64,000 nucleotides of DNA. Origin: Saccharothrix coeruleofusca (GTDB taxonomy: Bacteria > Actinomycetota > Actinomycetes > Mycobacteriales > Pseudonocardiaceae). Made by a program: the position numbers and the translations under genes. Below, piece after piece: positions 18,201 through 26,138 of this stretch (positions are counted from its first letter, which is position 1; every line of letters starts with the position of its first letter). The notes beneath the pieces were generated by a model, which was given only the letters and a program-made list of their open reading frames with translations, had not been told where the DNA came from and made no database searches. The stretch spans positions 326,567-390,566 of the forward strand of contig NZ_BMRG01000005.1 in assembly GCF_014648515.1 (NCBI RefSeq), read 5' to 3'.

Positions 18201-21200
18201 AGGACGGCCCGTACCACTCCGTCCACGAGAGCACCGGCCCCACCGACCGCGAGGTGGGCACCTACGACCAGCGCGCCGCCGCCCTGGTCGAGCCCACCTA
18301 CCAGCCCTACGGCCCGCACGGTGGCTACGAGCCGTTCATCCAGGCCCACAGCACCCCGGACGGCAACATCGCCTGGCCGCCGAACCAGGGCGCGGACGGC
18401 CCGCGCGTGGTCGTCGAGCTCCCGGCGGGCACGGTCCTGGACCGCTTCGGCAGCCCTTACGGCAACTTCCTGTCGCCGCTGCGCCCGGACGGCCAGCCCT
18501 ACGGCTTCGGGCAGCGCGCGATCCTGCCCGACAGCCTGGGCAAGGGCTACCACGTCTACGTCCTGGACGCGCCGCTCACCGTGGAGCTGGCCTCGGTCGC
18601 CCCGGCGTTCGACCAGCCGGGTGGCGCGCGTCAGCTCCAGCCGGTGTTCGACGCGGACCTTGCGGACCCGACCACGGGCCAGATCAGCGTCCAGCGCCTG
18701 ATCGACCTGGGCGTGATGCGCGAGGTCGCCACCCCGCCCGCGGACGGCCGGGTGCTGCCGCCGGACTTCGGCACGTTCGACGCCGACGGCAACGTGCGCA
18801 CGCCGGAGACGGCGTCGGTGGCCGAGGCGCAGGCGGGCGCGTTCGACGGCTACACCAGCGGGGACGGGCCGGGGGACCTGGCGCCGAACCCGGACCTGGG
18901 GCCGGTCAGCCACACCGGGCCGATCCCGCTGGGCGAGGTGTCCCAGCGGGTGGACCAGGCGATCCGCAACAGCCAGGTCACCGACGCGGGTGTCGCGCTG
19001 CACACCGAGGACCGGCTGCGCGAGCTGTCCGGCCGCATCCCGGCCAGCGACGGCCAGGTGGTGCTGGACGTGCACACCGACGGCGACGGCGTGCGGATCG
19101 GCGGCACCCACTACAGCCGCGCCGAGCTGGTCGAGCTGATCAACAACCACCCGAACCTGGCCGACCGGACGATCGTGTTCGTCGGCTGCGAGGCGGGCGC
19201 GGGCGGCGAGAACAGCCTCGCCGCGCACGTGGCCCGCGAGACCGGGCAGCGGGTGATCGCGCCGGACGCGCTGGCGTGGTCGGACCAGCACGGCAACGTC
19301 TACGCCAGCACGCGCGACGACAGCGGCGGCCCGCGCATCCCGCCGGACGGCGGCTGGCACGCCTTCGACCCGGACGGCACGATCACGCCGACCGGCGAGC
19401 ACGGGATGCCGCCGGGCCACGAGCCCAGGGGCGACCTGGCGGGCGCGGACGACTCCGCGCACCGGGCCACCAGCGACTTGGAGCCGCAGCGCCAGACGCC
19501 GTGGGCCGAGCCGTCGACCACGCACCGGCAGACCGTGCAGCTGCCCGAGCACCAGCCCCTGTTCGACGGCCGGGACCTGCCCCGCGACACCCGCATCGAG
19601 GTGCGCAACCCCGATGGCCAGGTGCGCAGCGTGGTGCACGTGGACGCGCAGGGCCGGATCTTCGTCGACGCGGTCGCGCCGAACACGCGGCACGGTGTCA
19701 ACCCGGAGGTCTCCTTCCCGCCGCGCGGCGAGGCGCACTACCGGGTGCAGGTCGGCAACCGCAACGACGTGTTCGTGGCCAACGCCGACGGCACCCGCCA
19801 GTACCAGGCCGACCGGGTCAGGGTGGGCAGCCGGACCATCACGGTCAACCGCCTGGTCACCATCGACGACGTGGTGCCGCCCGCCAACGGCAGGCAGACC
19901 GTCGGGGCCGACCACCCGATGGCGCCGCGACCGGGGGAGGCGTTCACCCAGCGCACCGACCTGCCGCCGAACACGCGGATGGAGGTCACCGACACCGAGG
20001 GCAACTACCGCGGCACGGTGCAGACCGACGGCGACGGCAGGCCGAAGTGGATCAGCGCGCCGGACTACCTGGGCGACCGGCCGAACCCGGAGCTGACCAC
20101 GCCGATCCACGGCGCGAACTACAACGTCGACCGGGGCCCGCACTACCAGGAGTACCGCACGGACTCCAACGGCCACCCCGAGCCGGGCGTGGCCGCCGTG
20201 GTCCCGCCGACCACGGGCGAGCCGATCCGGGTCGACGACGTGCGGCAGGGCAAGCCGTTCGCGACCGACCCGAGGCGGACGTTCGAGCCCAACCGCGAGT
20301 ACCTGGTCACCGAGAACAACGGCCAGTACCGGGGCCGGTTCATCACCGGCGACGACGGCAGGGTGATCTACCAGGAGTCGTACTCGGGCCAGCGCGGCCG
20401 GACCAACCCGGAGGTCACGCACGCCCCCGACGGCGCGAACGTCACCACCGACGGCTTCTACGGCACGCGCAGGCAGCTGGACCCCGGCTGGCCCGCCCCG
20501 CCCAACGGCGAGGTGCGGGTGGTGCAGGAGGTCAGCGGCAACCCGCCCACGCGCACGGTGCGCGTCGAGGGCGACACCAGCGGGTGGACGCCGCAGCAGT
20601 TGGCCGAGGTGGAGCGCCCGGTGGGCAACCGCACGCCGTTCGCGGGTCGCGACCTGCCGCCGGGCACCCGGTTCACGCTGGTGGACGAGGAGGGGCGCGG
20701 CTACGGCACGTTCCAGACCGACGAGTCCGGCGCGGCGCGGCTGATCCACACCTACAACCCGTTCAACCCGGACATGAACAACGCGCCGCCGAACGCGGTG
20801 ATCGTCGCCGACGACGGCATGTGGCGGGGGCGCACGGACTCCAACGGCCGCGCGGTGGCCGCGACGGGCGTGCCGGACTTCGAGGCGGGCGGCGAGATCC
20901 GCCGCGACACCAAGGCGCAGACCGACGAGGGCTCCTACGGCGGCAAGGGCCCGGACGGCAAGAACCTCTCCGACGGCGGTCACCTGCTGGGCAACGAGGC
21001 GGGCTTCCCCGCCGAGGGGGCCAACATCGCCGACCAGCAGCGGGACCAGAACCAGGGCAACCAGCGACCGGCGTTCCTGCCGGAGGAGACCTGGTACCAG
21101 ATGGAGCGGGACCGAGCCGAGTTCGTCCGCGGCGGTGGCGGTACGGTCGAGTTGATCGACACCTTCGCGCTGCGGGAACCGGGTCAGCTGCACCCGCACA

Positions 21201-21307
21201 CCTACCAGACCCGCTGGCGCGAGACGCTCGCCGACGGCACCACCAGGATTCACGTCAGGAGCTACCCGAATGACCACAACGCAGCCCTCTGGCCCGCCGA
21301 CTTCTGA
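15245..21307 (+). CDS. CpnT-like polymorphic toxin with TNT NADase and DNA/RNA nuclease domains
   Basis: 2,020 aa. In order: CpnT-type WXG100-like N-terminus (~1-120); hydrophobic and Gly-zipper segments (~110-270); a Pro/Gly/Ser/Thr low-complexity linker (~280-960) with 15-bp and 18-bp repeats; a TNT (NAD+ glycohydrolase) domain (~980-1160) with LDRFGSPYGNFLSP, QRAIL, GYHVYVLD and PAFDQPGGARQLQ; a segment with LDVHTDGDG (H1277) and VFVGCEAG (C1315) resembling caspase/CHAT-fold dyads; four ~110-residue repeats (~1433-1880) with T-D-x-x-G and NPE signatures; and a C-terminal Endonuclease_NS_2-type domain (~1885-2020) with DGGHLLGNEAGFPAEGANI. The gene end overlaps the immunity gene. Likely exported by a type VII route and active against competitors; activity is inferred. 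Confidence 0.85.
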   Translation: MGIEIPSEVTWLFPIVVGQSWPEGDETALRRMADAYRTAAQGVKAVIDEGGGAASTVTASQTGEAARHFQEYWDKFAAGDDSYLPKLQKICEQLAESCDNTALEVEYTKLSIIASLIMLAIEIAALVAAAFGTFGASTAGIPIAQQATRLIVQFTFRQLVIAILREVAISVGIDVAIQAVQVARGDRKDWDWGKTGEAAVSGAVSGVVGGLSGGLKFEGGGLAGQVAAGATRGAVEGAVSTVGTAAVMGQDISAKDVLFGATSGAVSGGVGGAKDGLTVEAPRVTAGGPDGGPPDLGGPVSRPPDVGPAGGGTPGGTPGGTPGGAPAGPSVSRDGFERVGGSSGTTATSAVAAPPAPGTVAAPPPSVGGGDHGPAGTPTGGSLPTTTTGGGGSSITGRLGAAPNGTTPSGATPSGNAPSSTPSSNTSSGGRAPGGFPGGGPTPGGAPAGATPGGAPALTPGGRAPAMTPTGLAGGPTHAGGLPGPTPGGPTPGGAVPGGPGAGSPAHAGSAPTGSAPTGSAPTGSAPTGSTPTGSTPTGSTPGGSPAGGPAQGTTAPGGPAGGAPRPGGPIPGSPFPGGPLPGGPVPGGPTAGGPTPGGMPSGAPLPGGMPPGGMPPGGSLPGGSIPGGSSPSGSVPGGPIPGGSPASGPVPGVLPTAGGPAPAAGVVPPAAHSAPTAVPPSGGHAPSGGMGGPVPGGGGLMPPPGGMPAPSGGGRGPSLPTSGGFFTDDHAGGHNRPVQGTDAVAASSTTGTPVQPVRDVGPAPQHSAPVMPEQRGPVAPPAGGFGPQPGFGPQSGFGPQSGFGPQSGFGPQSGFGPQPGGFGPQPGAPAPLRPDGPVARGADTAPPRPDAPVARGTDTRPDTRPDSPVRRPEAPPAATGPAPAARGSDGPTPPPAPTPNGSTPDGPAPNPPADTTGAPGDEHTPAASHEWPQDTTPTTPDTTTADTSTPDTTPATDSATDSAADPFPHRNGWGQPDGVVPGFSQDGPYHSVHESTGPTDREVGTYDQRAAALVEPTYQPYGPHGGYEPFIQAHSTPDGNIAWPPNQGADGPRVVVELPAGTVLDRFGSPYGNFLSPLRPDGQPYGFGQRAILPDSLGKGYHVYVLDAPLTVELASVAPAFDQPGGARQLQPVFDADLADPTTGQISVQRLIDLGVMREVATPPADGRVLPPDFGTFDADGNVRTPETASVAEAQAGAFDGYTSGDGPGDLAPNPDLGPVSHTGPIPLGEVSQRVDQAIRNSQVTDAGVALHTEDRLRELSGRIPASDGQVVLDVHTDGDGVRIGGTHYSRAELVELINNHPNLADRTIVFVGCEAGAGGENSLAAHVARETGQRVIAPDALAWSDQHGNVYASTRDDSGGPRIPPDGGWHAFDPDGTITPTGEHGMPPGHEPRGDLAGADDSAHRATSDLEPQRQTPWAEPSTTHRQTVQLPEHQPLFDGRDLPRDTRIEVRNPDGQVRSVVHVDAQGRIFVDAVAPNTRHGVNPEVSFPPRGEAHYRVQVGNRNDVFVANADGTRQYQADRVRVGSRTITVNRLVTIDDVVPPANGRQTVGADHPMAPRPGEAFTQRTDLPPNTRMEVTDTEGNYRGTVQTDGDGRPKWISAPDYLGDRPNPELTTPIHGANYNVDRGPHYQEYRTDSNGHPEPGVAAVVPPTTGEPIRVDDVRQGKPFATDPRRTFEPNREYLVTENNGQYRGRFITGDDGRVIYQESYSGQRGRTNPEVTHAPDGANVTTDGFYGTRRQLDPGWPAPPNGEVRVVQEVSGNPPTRTVRVEGDTSGWTPQQLAEVERPVGNRTPFAGRDLPPGTRFTLVDEEGRGYGTFQTDESGAARLIHTYNPFNPDMNNAPPNAVIVADDGMWRGRTDSNGRAVAATGVPDFEAGGEIRRDTKAQTDEGSYGGKGPDGKNLSDGGHLLGNEAGFPAEGANIADQQRDQNQGNQRPAFLPEETWYQMERDRAEFVRGGGGTVELIDTFALREPGQLHPHTYQTRWRETLADGTTRIHVRSYPNDHNAALWPADF
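16769..16870 (+). repeat. 15-bp tandem repeat in toxin linker
   Basis: Six good copies plus a partial one of GGTTCGRCTCCGACC encode repeated Thr-Gly-Ser-Ala/Thr-Pro units in the low-complexity linker. Frame-preserving. Confidence 0.85.
17597..17704 (+). repeat. 18-bp tandem repeat in toxin linker
   Basis: Six units of GGGTTCGGTCCCCAGTCG (first and last slightly diverged) encode Gly-Phe-Gly-Pro-Gln-Ser repeats. Exact copies in the middle suggest recent expansion. Confidence 0.85.
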
Positions 21308-21740
21308 GCAGCGCCACCAGGAGCTGATGCAGCGGATCGGCGGGATGCTGCTGGACGTGGCCCCCGAGGGGTTCCGCCGCGTCGACGTGGTGGTGCGGAT
21401 GAACGTCGCGGTGCAGGACGTGACGATCACCGTCTACATGCCCGACGGCTCGACGCCGGAGGTGTTCCCGCCGGAGGGGCTGGTGCCCGCCTTCGCCGAG
21501 CTGCGGCAGGTGGTGCACGAGCCCGGCCGCGGCACGTGGTTCTCCGCGCGGTGCGTGATCAACGCCCCGACCCGCATCGACATCAGCTACAACATGGACC
21601 ACGACCCGCAGTGGAACCCGCCGATCCCGGCCGCGCACTTCGCGCGCGACCTGGAGGTCTTCCCCCGTGACGAGGCGTTCGTCCCGGACTGGCTGCGCGA
21701 GAAGCTCGCCGAGGCACGCAACGAGGAGCAGAACGGATGA
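21270..21740 (+). CDS. YezG-like immunity protein
   Basis: 156 aa. Starts inside the toxin gene end (38-bp overlap). The order LMQRIGGMLLDVAPEGFRRVD, then a beta-rich middle ending in RIDISYNMDHDP, then ARDLEVFPRDEAFVPDWLREKL matches the YezG/DUF600 immunity family, whose Bacillus member neutralises the YeeF toxin. The position immediately after a toxin ending in an NS_2-type nuclease fits a cognate immunity role against that nuclease. Direct binding is inferred. Confidence 0.75.
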   Translation: MTTTQPSGPPTSEQRHQELMQRIGGMLLDVAPEGFRRVDVVVRMNVAVQDVTITVYMPDGSTPEVFPPEGLVPAFAELRQVVHEPGRGTWFSARCVINAPTRIDISYNMDHDPQWNPPIPAAHFARDLEVFPRDEAFVPDWLREKLAEARNEEQNG

Positions 21741-23269
21741 CCGCGCCGCAGCAGCTCGGCCTGGACGAGCAGAACGTCGTGCTGGGGTCGGTGACCACGC
21801 TGCTGGTGCACCGGCTGCCGGGGGACTGGGAGCGGCTGTTCCTGGACCTGCGGGTGGTGGGCGGCTACCTGGAGGCGCCAACCTCGGTGCTGACCATCTT
21901 CGGCCAGTCGGTGGAGTGGGAGCTGCCGCCGGAGGCGCTGCCGTTCTTCCTGCACCTGCGCCAGGGCATGTACGACCCGGACAAGGGCACCTGGTACTCG
22001 ATGAAGTACCAGCTGACCCACCCCAACCAGTACTCGGTGGAGTACGAGTGGGACGCCGAGCCGGACTGGACGCACCGGCCCCCGGAGCGCTTCTACCTGG
22101 AGGAGCTGGACTCCTTCCCGCGCCCCGACGACGCGATCCCGCGGTGGCTGCGCGAGCGCGCGGGCCTGCCGTCGCCGGACGCGCTGTTCGAGGCCCCGGT
22201 GTTCGACGGCGCGGACGCGCAGGGCAGGCCGGTGCACGACCGGCCCCCGGTGCACCCGCAGGAGCGCGACGACGTGCTGGCCTACCTGGAGAGCGCGCCG
22301 GTCGTGCTGTCCGCGCGCAGCTTCGGCCAGGACGCGCTGGCCCCGGACGCGCCCGCCGACGTGCCGCTGACCTACCACACCGACGGCACCTGGGTGTGGT
22401 CCGGCGCGGTCGCGCACTACCTGCGCAAGCACCACGTGCCGCCGGTGCCGCAGCTGGTGCAGCACATCCGGGACAACGACTACCGGGTTCCCGAGGTGGG
22501 GACGGCGGCGGAGAACGCGGCTTCGGCGGTGGCGATGGGGCAGGCCGAGTCCGCCCCGCTGCCGGAGTACCGGCCGCCGGTGGTCTCCGAGGCCGACCGG
22601 CGCGCGCTGGAGCACCTGCGCGGCAGGCTGGAGCACTTCGGGGTGCTGCCCGCCGAGTACGGCATCGGCGAGCCGAAGCCGGACGCGCTGGTGGTCGAGC
22701 CCGCGCCGGGCGGGCGTGGCTGGCAGGTGCAGTTCTGGGACGCCAACCGGGGGCCGCAGGGCAGGCCGAGGGTCTACGAGCACGCGGTGGACGCGGGCAA
22801 GGCGCTGCTGGCGGAGCTGCTGTGGCGCGACGACATGGACCAGGCGCGCGGGCAGCGCCCGGCCCCCGTGGACGCCTCGCCCGCCACGGGTCCGGTTCGG
22901 ACGGTCGCGGAGATCCAGCCGCTGCCCGACGAGCCGCCGCTGTCGCTGTTCCGCGACCGCGAGCCGGTGGTGCTGCCGGTCGGGGCGGAGATCGACCGGT
23001 TCGGGGCGGAGGAGGGCAACCTCGTCTACGCGGCGCGCACGATGTACGGCAACCGCTCCCTCCCACCCGATTGGCTGAACCGCCGCTACCACGTCTACCG
23101 GGTGCAGCGTCCGGTCCCCGCGCTCAAGGGCATCGCGGTGCCCTGGTTCGGGCAGGTCGGCGGCGGCACGGGTTTCTTCCTGGCCAGGTCGGTGCGGGAG
23201 TTCCTGGCCGACGGCAGCCTGGTGGAGATCCAGGAGGCGACCACGGAGCCGCCCGCGCCGCAGCTCTGA
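21737..23269 (+). CDS. YezG-like domain fused to TNT domain (short form)
   Basis: 510 aa; ATG overlaps the preceding stop (ATGA). Four modules: a YezG-like domain (~1-150, with TWYSMKYQLTHPNQYSVEY and FPRPDDAIPRWLRE); a conserved module (~155-255) with RPPVHPQERDDVLAYLESAP and a TDGTWVW motif ending HYLRKHHVPP; a third module (~285-372) with LPAEYGIGEPKPDA and a VQFWD motif; and a C-terminal TNT domain (~395-500) with IDRFGAEEGNLVYA, YHVYRVQRPV and WFGQVGGGTGFFL. In the last motif the Gln expected after GGG-x in TNT toxins is Gly, so NADase activity is doubtful. No signal peptide. Whether it is a toxin, a decoy or an immunity factor is open. Confidence 0.75.
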   Translation: MTAPQQLGLDEQNVVLGSVTTLLVHRLPGDWERLFLDLRVVGGYLEAPTSVLTIFGQSVEWELPPEALPFFLHLRQGMYDPDKGTWYSMKYQLTHPNQYSVEYEWDAEPDWTHRPPERFYLEELDSFPRPDDAIPRWLRERAGLPSPDALFEAPVFDGADAQGRPVHDRPPVHPQERDDVLAYLESAPVVLSARSFGQDALAPDAPADVPLTYHTDGTWVWSGAVAHYLRKHHVPPVPQLVQHIRDNDYRVPEVGTAAENAASAVAMGQAESAPLPEYRPPVVSEADRRALEHLRGRLEHFGVLPAEYGIGEPKPDALVVEPAPGGRGWQVQFWDANRGPQGRPRVYEHAVDAGKALLAELLWRDDMDQARGQRPAPVDASPATGPVRTVAEIQPLPDEPPLSLFRDREPVVLPVGAEIDRFGAEEGNLVYAARTMYGNRSLPPDWLNRRYHVYRVQRPVPALKGIAVPWFGQVGGGTGFFLARSVREFLADGSLVEIQEATTEPPAPQL

Positions 23270-23279
23270 CGCCCTCACT

Positions 23280-23298
23280 CGAACGATTGGACCGTTCG
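23280..23298 (+). promoter_or_regulatory. Inverted repeat between the two YezG-TNT genes
   Basis: CGAACG-N7-CGTTCG lies in the 72-bp gap before the long-form gene. It resembles a LexA half-site pair but the spacing is wrong (the SOS box here has N4). It may be an operator or a weak terminator. Confidence 0.35.
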
Positions 23299-23341
23299 GG
23301 GTAACGGGGGCGTGTGCGGGCACCCGGTGTCGCGGGGGAAG

Positions 23342-26137
23342 ATGGTGCACGTGTCCGAGCCGAAGCCGCTGAACCCGACCGAGCAGGACGCCCTGGTCAA
23401 GCAGATCGGCCTCACGCTGATGCGGGCTGCCCCGGAGGACTGGCAGCACGTGACGGCGGAGTACCGCGCGACCGGCCGGTACTTCGAGCTGTCCGCCGAG
23501 GTCCGCTCGGCGGACGGCGACGTCCGCGCCTGGTCCCCGCCGCAGGAGGTGGCCGGGCTGTTCGCCCGGTTGCGCGCGGGCATGTACCGGGACGGCCGGG
23601 GAACCTGGTCCAACGCCCGCTACCAGCTGGACCACCCGTCCAGCTACAACCTGGACTTCGACCGCGCGGAGCCGTCCTGGCACACGCCTCCGCCGCCGCA
23701 GGCGTACCTGGACGAGGTGCGGTTCTTCCCGCGCACCGACGAGAACCTGCCGGACTGGTTGCGGCGCAGGCTCCAGGCCGTGCAGCCCCAGCCGCCCACG
23801 CCGCCCGCCGTGGTGCCCACCGCGGCGACCGCGGTGGTGCCGTCGGTGCTGCCCCCGGTGTCACCCGGCGCGGTGACCGCCCTGGTGCCCGCCGCGGTGG
23901 TCACCGCGGCGACCACCGGCGCGACCCCCGTGCCGACGCCGGTGCCCGCTCCTGCGCCCGCTCCTGCGCCCGCCCCGGTGCCGCAGGGCTACCGGACCGC
24001 GCGGGTGTTCGACGGCGCGGGGCCCGGTGGCCGCCCGGCGGTGAACCGCCCGCCGGTGCCGGAGGACGAGCGCGAGCTGCTGCTGTCCTACTTGGACCGC
24101 GCGCCGGTGGTGGTGTCGGGCCGCGGCTTCGACGCCGACGTGCTGGACCCGGACCTGCCGCAGGTGGTGCCGGTGGCGTTCCAGACCGACGGGCACTGGA
24201 TCTGGCCCGCCGCGGTCGGCTACTACCTGCGCGCCTACGGCGTGCCGCCGGAGCCGGAGCTGGTCGAGCGGGCCCGCGCGCACGACTTCGTGGTGCCGGA
24301 GGTGACCGAGGAGGCCCGCGTGGCCGCCGCGGCCAACCTCGGGGCCGCCGCCGCGCCCCGCGACACCCCGCTGCCCCGCCCCCCGGCACCCGCAGGCCCC
24401 GCCGAGGACTACGCGGAGGACTACGCGGAGGACTACGCGGACGACCACGCGGACGAGCCCCCGGTGGAGCCCGTGGACGTGCGGGCCGCCGAGCCGGAGC
24501 GGCAGCCCGCCGCGGTCCAGGAGACGGTGAGCCTGGCGACGCCGGGCTCCACCGCGCTGAACTACCAGGGCGGCCCGCCGTACCGGGTGACCTTCGACGA
24601 GGACGGCCCGGTGATCGACGACCGGTACCGCCGCGAGTCCTACGGGGAGGACGTGGACCTGTTCGCGCCGCCCAGGTACGACCGCGACGCGCAGGACACC
24701 CAGGCGTGGAGCCCGTTCTCCGACGATGAGCCGGAGGAGGCGGAGCGCACCGCCGAGCAGCCGCGCGCGACCGAGCCCGCGCCACCGGAGCCGCAGGGCG
24801 GGCTGGGGCTGGAGGAGCGCCGCTTCGGCTCCGCCGAACCCCGTGCCGAATCGCGCGCCGAGCGCTTCGAGGAGGAGCGGCACCAGGAGGAGCGCTTCGA
24901 GGACGACCGGTACGAGGAGGACGAGGAGGAAGAGGGCGAGCCGCTGCGCTCGGCCCAGGAGACCCAGATCCTCGAACCGGAGCCCGCGCCCTCCACCGCC
25001 CAGGACACCCAGGTCTTCGACCCCGTCGAGCACTTCGAGGAAGAGCACTTCGAGGACGAGCGCTTCGAGGACGACCGCGCCGAAGCCGAGCCGCACCCCG
25101 AACCGGAGCCGGAACCCGAACCGCACCCGGAGCCCCGCCCGGAGCCCCACCCCGAGCCGAGGGCCGAGGCGCCGCAGGGCGACGACCCGGCGGAGACCGA
25201 GGAGACCACCGAGTTCGAGGTCGACCAGGACGAGCTGTACGCGCCGGAACCCCCGGCGCAGGCTCCGGCTCCCGCACCGGTTCCCGCACCGGTTCCCGCG
25301 CAGGCTCCCGCGCCGCCGCCCGAGCCGCGCAAGGTCACCCCGGAGGAGGAGCGCGAGCTGGTGGGCGTGCGCCGCGCGCTGGACGAGCTGGACGTGCCGC
25401 CCAGCGCCTACCGCTTCGGCGAGCCCGCCGACCGCACCTGGGTGCTGCGCACCGAGGGCCAGGACTGGGAGGTGGCCTGGTTCGACCACGGGCCCGCCCA
25501 CCCGGTGCGCTTCGACCGCCTGGAGGACGCCGCGGCCTACCTGGTCGGCAAGCTGGTGCTGACCGGCAGGCGGGTGCCCCGCCCGCTCCCGCCGCCTCCG
25601 CCGCCCCGACCGCAGCAGCCGCGCCCGCCGATGGTCGGCAACGGCTTCCGCGAGGAGCAGCGCCGCCCGCTGCCGCCGCCGCGCCCCACGGCGGGGCCCG
25701 CACCGGCACCGGCGCCCGCACCGGCACCGGCGCCCGCGCCGGAACCGGTGGCCGCCGAGGCGGGCGGCGCGAAGGCCGCCCGCGGCTGGCCGATCAGCCC
25801 GATGAGCGGCGAGCCGCCGCTGACCCTGTTCCGGCACAAGAAGATGGTCGAGCTGCCCGCCGGGGTGGAGGTCGACCGCTTCGGCGACGGCTCGGGCAAC
25901 CTGGTCTACGCGGCGGGCACGCCGTTCGCCGAGCGCTCGCTGGTGCCCTCGTGGATCAACCGCCCGTACCGGGTCTACCGGCTGCGCAGGCCGGTGGAGG
26001 CGCTGACCGGGGTGGCCGTGCCGTGGTTCGAGCAGCCCGGCGGCGGGACGGCGTACCTGCTGCCCAAGGCCATCGACGAGATGCTGGCCGACGGCGTGCT
26101 GGTGGAGGTCGCCAACCAGGAGGCCCCCACCCGCTGA
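23342..26137 (+). CDS. YezG-like domain fused to TNT domain (long form)
   Basis: 931 aa, same four modules as its upstream paralogue but with a ~320-residue Glu/Asp/Pro-rich spacer (~340-665) carrying EDYAEDYAEDYA and EERFEDDRYEEDEEEE stretches. YezG-like part ~1-140 (TWSNARYQLDHPSSYNLDF; FFPRTDENLPDWLRRRL), TDGHWIW module ~217-320, third module ~668-755 (VPPSAYRFGEPADRTWVL), TNT ~820-925 (VDRFGDGSGNLVYA; YRVYRLRRPVEAL; WFEQPGGGTAYLL). As in the paralogue, the expected TNT Gln is replaced (Ala). ATG 23342 has GGGGGAAG before it; GTG 23351 is an alternative. Cellular role unknown. Confidence 0.75.
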   Translation: MVHVSEPKPLNPTEQDALVKQIGLTLMRAAPEDWQHVTAEYRATGRYFELSAEVRSADGDVRAWSPPQEVAGLFARLRAGMYRDGRGTWSNARYQLDHPSSYNLDFDRAEPSWHTPPPPQAYLDEVRFFPRTDENLPDWLRRRLQAVQPQPPTPPAVVPTAATAVVPSVLPPVSPGAVTALVPAAVVTAATTGATPVPTPVPAPAPAPAPAPVPQGYRTARVFDGAGPGGRPAVNRPPVPEDERELLLSYLDRAPVVVSGRGFDADVLDPDLPQVVPVAFQTDGHWIWPAAVGYYLRAYGVPPEPELVERARAHDFVVPEVTEEARVAAAANLGAAAAPRDTPLPRPPAPAGPAEDYAEDYAEDYADDHADEPPVEPVDVRAAEPERQPAAVQETVSLATPGSTALNYQGGPPYRVTFDEDGPVIDDRYRRESYGEDVDLFAPPRYDRDAQDTQAWSPFSDDEPEEAERTAEQPRATEPAPPEPQGGLGLEERRFGSAEPRAESRAERFEEERHQEERFEDDRYEEDEEEEGEPLRSAQETQILEPEPAPSTAQDTQVFDPVEHFEEEHFEDERFEDDRAEAEPHPEPEPEPEPHPEPRPEPHPEPRAEAPQGDDPAETEETTEFEVDQDELYAPEPPAQAPAPAPVPAPVPAQAPAPPPEPRKVTPEEERELVGVRRALDELDVPPSAYRFGEPADRTWVLRTEGQDWEVAWFDHGPAHPVRFDRLEDAAAYLVGKLVLTGRRVPRPLPPPPPPRPQQPRPPMVGNGFREEQRRPLPPPRPTAGPAPAPAPAPAPAPAPEPVAAEAGGAKAARGWPISPMSGEPPLTLFRHKKMVELPAGVEVDRFGDGSGNLVYAAGTPFAERSLVPSWINRPYRVYRLRRPVEALTGVAVPWFEQPGGGTAYLLPKAIDEMLADGVLVEVANQEAPTR

Positions 26138-26138
26138 G

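Noticed and set aside
16523-21430. Very long minus-strand open frame (1,635 codons) opposite the toxin gene
   Set aside because: It is a GC-rich antisense shadow. Its translation is Arg/Gly/Pro-rich with no domain, whereas the plus strand has clear TNT and nuclease motifs.
23280-23298. Second SOS box before the long YezG-TNT gene
   Set aside because: Arm spacing is 7 instead of 4 and the outer T/A positions are missing, so it is not a LexA site.
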